The notes beneath the pieces are model-generated. The model ran no database searches, had not been told where the DNA came from, and saw only the letters and a program-made list of their open reading frames with translations. Below are positions 22,739-27,347 of a stretch of DNA of 27,347 bases, in pieces. The position numbers were made by a program, and so were the translations under genes. The DNA lies in the NCBI GenBank assembly GCA_035637595.1, contig DASPWW010000093.1:1-27347 (forward strand), in the 5' to 3' direction. This DNA comes from DASPWW01 sp035637595. GTDB taxonomy: Bacteria; Actinomycetota; Thermoleophilia; Solirubrobacterales; 70-9. Position 1 is the first letter of the stretch; every line of letters begins with the position of its first letter.

Positions 22739-22755
22739 CCGGACTAGCAGTCCGG
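22739..22755. promoter_or_regulatory. Perfect 7-bp hairpin between the MshEN and cold-shock genes
   Basis: CCGGACT (22739-22745) and AGTCCGG (22749-22755) pair around AGC. The hairpin is 40 bases after the MshEN stop and 70 bases before the cold-shock start, both on the minus strand. No T run follows. It may end the upstream transcript or lie in the cold-shock 5' leader or promoter. Confidence 0.45.
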
Positions 22756-22794
22756 CCTACCCGTTGACCGTATCACCGCTGGGGGCGAAGGGGC

Positions 22795-23997
22795 TTACCG
22801 GGAAAGAGGGGGGAGGGCCCTGTCGTCACTCCGCGCGACGAGGTTCTCGCACGCGGCGCGGACCTCGGCGGTGGCGGCTATCACCGCTCCGAGCCTCTGC
22901 TCGAGGCGCCGATTGGCATCCGTGGCCTTGGCGAGCCTCTTCTCGAGCTGCTCCGCGAGCCCCGACCGCTGGTCGCGCTCACGGTCGCGCTCCCCTCGCA
23001 GCTCTTCGAGCGAGGCCTGGGCGGCCTGCGCCCGCAGCTCGGAGTCTTCGAGCTGCTGCCGCAGCCGGTCGCGCTCCTCGGCGCCGCGCTCGACCTCGGC
23101 CTGCAGCGCGTCCCGCTCCGCGGCAAGCTCTCGTGAGCGCGGCTCGTAGGCGGCGAGCCGATCCGCGAGCTGGGCCAGCGCGCTTCGCGCCCGCACGAGC
23201 TCCTCGGGCATCTCCGTGTCGTCGAGGGGCTCGAGGCCCTGGGCGGGGGCGGTGGGCTGGGCGGGCGGAAGCTGTTCGGGTTCGGCCTTCGGCGGCGCGG
23301 GCGCCTCCTGCTTTGCGGGGGCGGGGGGCTCGACGCTCTGCCAGCTTCTCGGCTGCGGCGCGGGCTCCTGCGGGGCGCCGTAGTTGATGGTGGGGACCGC
23401 CTGATGGTCCATCACCTCGGGCTTGCCGCCGCCGGGGTATCCGTTCAGCATGCTGCCGATTCCCCGCGCGTCCCTGAGGTTCTCGGCCACGGCGTCGATC
23501 GAGCTCTCGCTGGCGACCATCGGGTGCACCTCGCTTCGCGTCATCACCGCGATGTCGCTGACGGCGAGCGGGTCGACGGGGTCGGCGAGCGCGACGATCA
23601 GCTCACCGTTGGAGTCGAAGGCGATCGGCACCGCGTGATAGCGGCGCGCCGCCTGGCGGCTGATCAGGCGCGCGACGTCGAGGTCGACGTCGAAGAGGGC
23701 GAGATCGACGTGCTCGAGCCCGTGCATCTCGGCGATCGCACGCGAAAGCTGATCCTCGCTCACGATCTTGCTGTCGACGAGCACGGTCCCGACGGACTGG
23801 CCGAGCTGCCGGCCCTGGTCGACGGCCCAGTCGACGGTCTCCTGGTTGGTGTAGCCGAGCTCGACGATCACGTCGTCGAGGAACCCTGTCCAGCCGCCGG
23901 GCTGTGCGGGCGGCGTCACGGCCCGGGTCTCGACCGTCTTCAAGCGCTTGTCCTCCAGCGGCTGCCCGTCCTCCGGCTTCAGTGCTTCCTCCATCAT
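22795..23997 (-). CDS. Stand-alone MshEN (GspE N-terminal) domain with C-terminal coiled coil
   Basis: A 400-residue protein. Residues about 37-175 match the N-terminal domain of type II secretion/type IV pilus ATPases (MshEN/GspE-N): DDVIVELGYTNQETVDWAV, then QLGQSVGTVLVDSKIVSEDQ followed by LSRAIAEMHGL, and VPIAFDSNGELIVALADPVD. The second phrase fits the RLGxxL..G.I....L..AL..Q motif through which MshEN binds c-di-GMP, with Gln instead of Arg. A Pro/Ala-rich linker (205-255) and a charged coiled coil (about 265-385) follow. The Walker ATPase domain that usually comes next is absent. The start overlaps the upstream gene's stop as ATGA. It is probably a c-di-GMP-responsive scaffold, with no known named function. 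Confidence 0.82.
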   Translation of the reverse strand: MMEEALKPEDGQPLEDKRLKTVETRAVTPPAQPGGWTGFLDDVIVELGYTNQETVDWAVDQGRQLGQSVGTVLVDSKIVSEDQLSRAIAEMHGLEHVDLALFDVDLDVARLISRQAARRYHAVPIAFDSNGELIVALADPVDPLAVSDIAVMTRSEVHPMVASESSIDAVAENLRDARGIGSMLNGYPGGGKPEVMDHQAVPTINYGAPQEPAPQPRSWQSVEPPAPAKQEAPAPPKAEPEQLPPAQPTAPAQGLEPLDDTEMPEELVRARSALAQLADRLAAYEPRSRELAAERDALQAEVERGAEERDRLRQQLEDSELRAQAAQASLEELRGERDRERDQRSGLAEQLEKRLAKATDANRRLEQRLGAVIAATAEVRAACENLVARSDDRALPPLSR

Positions 23998-24926
23998 GCA
24001 CCCGCTCCGTTATGCACCGGGGCGTGCTCCGACGCGGCCTCGGCGCGGGACAGGGCCTCGGGGGCGGATGCGGCCTCGCCGAGGTCCTGGTGGGCGCACG
24101 CGACCTCGACGACGAACGGCCGGCCCTGGGTCACACGATCCAGCGCCCGCCGGTAGCGGAGGGTGAAGGCCTCGGCGCCCTGCGGGCCGTCGCAACCGAC
24201 GAGGATCGCGGCAAGCGACGTCTCGCCGACGCGCCCGACGTGGTCGGTCTCGCGCGCCGACCCGGCAAGCACCTCGGCGGCGTCCTTGAGGGCCAGGGTC
24301 ACGGACGGTGCGGCGACCTCGACGCTGCCGTTCGGAACGACGTGGCACGCGACGACGAAAGACTGCACGCTGCTGCGCTTGGCGAGCCGCCACTCGCGGT
24401 CGAGCACCTGGAGAAAGCCGTCGCGGTTGGCGAGCCCCGTCTCGGCATCGGAGCTGGCGTCGTCGCGAAGCTGGTCACGGAGGTGATGGACCTCGGCGCG
24501 GGCACGGACGCCCTCCCACTCGTAGCCCAGCATCCGGGCCGCGAGCGTCATGACGAGCCGCTGGTCGTCTCCGTAGGCGCTGGGGTGGCTGTCGAGTGCG
24601 CACAGCAGGCCGACGACGTTGCCGTCGCTCAGCTCGATTGGCACCACGAGCGCGGACTCGAGCCCGACCGAGCGCAGAAGGGCGTGATCGATCCATCCGT
24701 CGGGGGTCGAGATGCGCAGCGTCGCGCCGCGCTCGAGCCCCGGGATCGGCGCCCCGCTGAGGTCGGTGACGCGGCAGACCTCGCTCTCGGGATCGAACTG
24801 CGCCAGGACGATCGTGCCGGGCAGCGCCTCGCGCAGGCCCGCGAGCGCCGTCTCGGCGGCCTCGGCGAAGCTCTGAAAGCGATGGTCAGCCAGCGCGACG
24901 AGCGCCGCGCTCTCACTCGACTCCAT
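23994..24926 (-). CDS. GAF plus degenerate GGDEF protein
   Basis: A 310-residue protein. Residues about 13-140 form a GAF domain (ADHRFQSFAEAAETALAGLR, VVPIELSDGNVVGLLCALDS). Residues about 155-290 align with a GGDEF domain: SSDAETGLANRDGFLQVLDR corresponds to the D-x-LTGLxNR start, and VGRVGETSLAAILVG to the GGDEF strand. The motif itself is GETSL (234-238), so no cyclase activity is expected. RETD at 225-228 is in the RxxD inhibitory-site position, five residues before the motif, and would allow c-di-GMP binding. The gene overlaps the MshEN gene by ATGA, so the two products probably work together. The GAF ligand is unknown. Confidence 0.83.
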   Translation of the reverse strand: MESSESAALVALADHRFQSFAEAAETALAGLREALPGTIVLAQFDPESEVCRVTDLSGAPIPGLERGATLRISTPDGWIDHALLRSVGLESALVVPIELSDGNVVGLLCALDSHPSAYGDDQRLVMTLAARMLGYEWEGVRARAEVHHLRDQLRDDASSDAETGLANRDGFLQVLDREWRLAKRSSVQSFVVACHVVPNGSVEVAAPSVTLALKDAAEVLAGSARETDHVGRVGETSLAAILVGCDGPQGAEAFTLRYRRALDRVTQGRPFVVEVACAHQDLGEAASAPEALSRAEAASEHAPVHNGAGA

Positions 24927-24968
24927 GCCCCATTTATCGGACCGTGGGCGAGAAAGCTGAGCGCTGCG

Positions 24969-25613
24969 TCAGAAAAGTTCCAGCGTGCGTGAGACGAGCG
25001 TCGCGGCCCGCTCCACGGCCTCGGGTGGCAGCCAGTGGCCGGCATCGGTCTCGAGATAGTCGACATCGAGTCCGCCGGCGCGCAGAAGCTCGGCGGCGCT
25101 GCGCCCAAACGACACGTCGATCACCGGGTCGTTGCGGCCGTGGTGGATCAGCACGGGCAGGCCCTCGCGGCCGTCGAGATCGGGCTGCCAGCCCTCGACC
25201 GTGGGGACGAACCCGCTCAGCGCGACGATCGCGGCGGGGGAGGGGCGGCCGGGGCCGAGCGCCACCGCGTAGGACATCACGGTGCCCATCGAGAAGCCGC
25301 CGATCACGGTGCGCTCCCAGCCGATCTCGCGCTCGGCGAGAAAGCGCTCGCAGAGGTCGGTCAGCGCCGCGAGGCTCGAGGCGAAGGTGTCGGGATCGGG
25401 ATAGCCGACGCGCGGCACCAGGTACCAGTGGCGCCCGCCCGGCGGGATCCCGGTGAGCGGCCCCCCGGGCGCCAGGCCGACGAGCCGCCGCTGGGGGTCG
25501 AGCTCGTCGAGCAGCGGAAAGAGATCGTGCTCCGAGGTCCCGCGGCCGTGGTTGAGGATCAGCGCGCCCTCGGGCTCGCCCGCGGGCTCGCGGACGAGGT
25601 GGTCGAGGGTCAC
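24969..25613 (-). CDS. Phospholipase/carboxylesterase family hydrolase (MhqD-like)
   Basis: A 214-residue cytoplasmic alpha/beta hydrolase from the GTG at 25613. The triad is S108 in GGFSMG, D162 in HHGRNDPVID and H193 in DAGHWLPPE. ALILNHGRGTSEHDLFPLLD and APGGPLTGIPPGGRHWYLV are the family's oxyanion and lid parts. It belongs to the phospholipase/carboxylesterase group. The gene follows a ring-cleaving dioxygenase by 25 bases, the same pairing as mhqE and mhqD in the quinone-stress regulon of Bacillus subtilis, so a role in removing quinone or phenol breakdown products is likely. A GTG start with no strong ribosome binding site hints at coupling to the upstream gene. Confidence 0.87.
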   Translation of the reverse strand: MTLDHLVREPAGEPEGALILNHGRGTSEHDLFPLLDELDPQRRLVGLAPGGPLTGIPPGGRHWYLVPRVGYPDPDTFASSLAALTDLCERFLAEREIGWERTVIGGFSMGTVMSYAVALGPGRPSPAAIVALSGFVPTVEGWQPDLDGREGLPVLIHHGRNDPVIDVSFGRSAAELLRAGGLDVDYLETDAGHWLPPEAVERAATLVSRTLELF

Positions 25614-25638
25614 TTCGCGGCGGCCGTGGCGAGCGCGG

Positions 25639-26565
25639 CTAGGCGGAGCGCAGGTTCTCGCGCGGGTTTCGCAGCGGCGTCAGGTTGGGCTCGATCTCGT
25701 CCCGAAGGTGCTCCAGGAAGGGCGGGATCGAGATCTTCTCGCCGAGGTGGTCGGGGTCCTCGTCGATCGCGAACCCCCGGCCGCCGAGCGTCGCGATCTC
25801 GAACAGGACGCCGCTCGGCTCGCGGAAGTAGATCGAGCGAAAGTAGAAGCGGTCGATGATCGGCGTCGGGTTTGCGCCGGCGGCGGCGACGCGCTCGTGC
25901 CACGCCTCGTGATCGTCCGAGGGGGAGGCCCAGGCGATGTGGTGGACGCTGCCCGCCCCCTGCAGGCCGCGCTCCGCGGGTGGCTCGTCGGCGATGTAGA
26001 GGCCGCCGCGCCGCTCGCCGCGGGCCTCCCAGCCGCCGTCGCGCGACTCGAACTCGAGCGTCTCCTCGAGCAGGTCGCGGCTGTGGTCGGGATCGGACAT
26101 GTAGGCGCGCGCGGCGTGGAATCCCTGCAGCGCGTGCTCGGCCGGGATCTCGGGGTGCTCGGCGGTCAGCGGATCGTCGGTCACGTCGGGAACGAGCAGC
26201 TCGTGGTCGAGGCCCTCGGGGTCAGTGAACGTCAGGCTGCCGTTCTCGCGTCGCGGCTCGACCCCGTGGTCGGTGAGCCGGTTCTCCCAGAAGCCGAGCG
26301 CGTCCGCCGACGCGACCCTCCACACCACCCGGTGGACCATGCCCGCCCCGGCCCGGCCGCGCGCCGCGCCGGGGAACTCGAAGAAGGTGATGTCGGAGCC
26401 GGGGTCGCCCTTCTCGTCGGCGTAGAAGAGGTGATAGATCGACGGCTGATCCTGGTTGACCGACTTCTTGACCAGGCCCAGGCCGAGCGTCCCGGCGTAG
26501 AAGTCGACGTTGCGCTGAGCGTCGCCGGTGATCGCGGTGATGTGGTGGATTCCCTCGAGCTTCAT
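25639..26565 (-). CDS. Ring-cleaving dioxygenase of the MhqO/MhqE type (double VOC domain)
   Basis: A 308-residue protein made of two vicinal-oxygen-chelate halves: residues about 1-130 (MKLEGIHHITAITGDAQRNV, DFYAGTLGLGLVKKSVNQDQ) and about 145-265 (VHHIAWASPSDDHEAWHERV, FREPSGVLFEIATLGGRGF). The metal is expected at H8, H209 and E256. GFAIDEDPDHLGEKISIPPF is the C-terminal tail found in MhqO-type proteins. It should open catechol or hydroquinone rings. The partner hydrolase is next, downstream, on the same strand. No MarR-type regulator of the MhqR kind is visible in the window. Confidence 0.92.
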   Translation of the reverse strand: MKLEGIHHITAITGDAQRNVDFYAGTLGLGLVKKSVNQDQPSIYHLFYADEKGDPGSDITFFEFPGAARGRAGAGMVHRVVWRVASADALGFWENRLTDHGVEPRRENGSLTFTDPEGLDHELLVPDVTDDPLTAEHPEIPAEHALQGFHAARAYMSDPDHSRDLLEETLEFESRDGGWEARGERRGGLYIADEPPAERGLQGAGSVHHIAWASPSDDHEAWHERVAAAGANPTPIIDRFYFRSIYFREPSGVLFEIATLGGRGFAIDEDPDHLGEKISIPPFLEHLRDEIEPNLTPLRNPRENLRSA

Positions 26566-26644
26566 CGGTGGCTCGCTCTCGCTGGTGGCTGGGTAGGGCT
26601 CATACCCAATGGTGACGGGTTGGTCAACGCCGGCCAGCGCATCG

Positions 26645-27347
26645 CTAGTCCACGCGGACCAGGGCGTCGCGGCTCAGCTCCGCCGGGGTCGTGTAGCCGC
26701 TCAGCGCGAGCGTCAGGTCGAGCTCGGCGAGCAGCATCCGCAGCACGGTCTCGACCCCGGCCTGGCCGTCGAGCGCCAGCCCCCAGACGTAGGGGCGGCC
26801 GACGAGCACGGCGTGAGCTCCGAGCGCGAGCGCCTTGAAGACGTCGGCGCCTGAGCGGATCCCGCTGTCGAACATGACAGCCATCCGGTCGCCGACCTCC
26901 TCGACGATCGCCGGCAACGCCTCGAGCGAGGCGAGCGAGCCGTCGACCTGGCGCCCCCCGTGGTTGGAGACCACGATCCCCTCGACGCCGCGATCCAGGG
27001 CGCGGCGCGCGTCGTCGGCGCGCAGGATCCCCTTGAGCACGATCGGCAGCGAGGTGATCGAGCGCAGCCACTCGAGCCGCTCCCAGGTCAGCGAGGGGTT
27101 GGAGAGGACGGTGACGAAATGGCCGATCGCCGCGCCGGGATCCTCCTCCGGCGTCTTGTCGAGCTGGGAGCGGAACACCGGGTCCTGGAGGTAGTTGGCG
27201 ATGCCGATCCCTTCGAGGAACGGAGACCACGCCTGCTGGAGGTCGCGCGGCTTCCAGCCGAGCACGAAGGCGTCGACCGTGAGCACGATCGCCGAGTAGC
27301 CGGCACGCTGGGCACGCTCGACCATGCTGCGTGCGATCTCGTCGTCG
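26645..27347 (-). CDS. FMN-dependent alpha-hydroxy-acid oxidase, C-terminal part (cut by right edge)
   Basis: The last 233 codons of the gene are in the window; the start lies beyond the right edge. The frame shows VLTVDAFVLGWKPRDLQQAW, the lactate 2-monooxygenase-like block GIGIANYLQDPVFRSQL, ITSLPIVLKGI with the FMN-binding Lys, the catalytic NHGGRQVDG with His as base and Arg as substrate anchor, and DSGIRSGADVFKALALGAHA with VLVGRPYVWGL for phosphate binding. The enzyme takes electrons from an alpha-hydroxy acid such as L-lactate, yielding the keto acid or an oxidised product. The WKPRDLQQAW block points to lactate 2-monooxygenase, but the substrate-binding N-terminal part is not visible. 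It is 79 bases before the dioxygenase gene on the same strand. Confidence 0.9.
   Translation of the reverse strand, partial: DDEIARSMVERAQRAGYSAIVLTVDAFVLGWKPRDLQQAWSPFLEGIGIANYLQDPVFRSQLDKTPEEDPGAAIGHFVTVLSNPSLTWERLEWLRSITSLPIVLKGILRADDARRALDRGVEGIVVSNHGGRQVDGSLASLEALPAIVEEVGDRMAVMFDSGIRSGADVFKALALGAHAVLVGRPYVWGLALDGQAGVETVLRMLLAELDLTLALSGYTTPAELSRDALVRVD

Overview
The window is about 27 kb of very GC-rich DNA with dense genes, many GTG or TTG starts and no rRNA, tRNA, CRISPR or insertion sequence that I can see. The mix of proteins (lysine/arginine-rich small proteins, an NlpC/P60 coiled-coil endopeptidase, a secreted protein ending in an EF-hand-like loop and an 'RRLVDQTNP' tail, AbiEi-VSR-like proteins, three VapBC pairs) suggests a chromosome segment of an actinobacterium, probably Thermoleophilia/Solirubrobacterales. 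That placement is inference from protein style, not from a marker gene.

Left part (1-10.2 kb): the start of a secreted protein cut by the window edge; vapBC pair 1; a basic Rho-N-like protein; a 58-residue small protein; a secreted protein flanked by two copies of a 30-bp repeat; a short membrane protein; an AbiEi/VSR-like protein; a 65-codon remnant of a Ser/Thr kinase; an SCP2-alpha/beta hydrolase fusion; a secreted trypsin-like protease; vapBC pair 2; a secreted GH25 lysozyme; a membrane protein; a cysteine-free HesB/IscA-like protein; a small basic protein; vapBC pair 3. The three vapBC pairs all have a GTGA stop/start overlap, and ATAC/GTAT-type repeats lie at each promoter.

Middle (10.2-21.3 kb): a Ppx/GppA phosphatase overlapping a CPA2-type antiporter gene; a secreted EF-hand-like protein followed by a clear terminator; a PAS-PAS-GGDEF protein whose active site is degenerate; an LPG-synthetase/flippase-like membrane protein; a MASE1-GGDEF diguanylate cyclase with intact active and inhibitory sites; a START-like protein; a MEDS-HATPase sensor/anti-sigma-type protein; a secreted clan-A glycoside hydrolase; and a secreted coiled-coil NlpC/P60 endopeptidase.

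Right part (21.3-27.3 kb), all on the minus strand: an FMN-dependent alpha-hydroxy-acid oxidase (cut by the edge), a ring-cleaving dioxygenase and a carboxylesterase of MhqO/MhqD type; then a GAF-degenerate-GGDEF protein overlapping a stand-alone MshEN-coiled-coil protein; then a cold-shock protein, a fatty-acid desaturase and a small basic protein in a tight row.

The most interesting theme is cyclic di-GMP. One intact cyclase, two GGDEF domains that have lost the catalytic motif but keep the RxxD inhibitory-site signature, and one MshEN domain without its ATPase all lie within about 12 kb, with no EAL or HD-GYP domain seen. The overlapping GAF-GGDEF*/MshEN pair looks like a candidate undescribed c-di-GMP receptor module.
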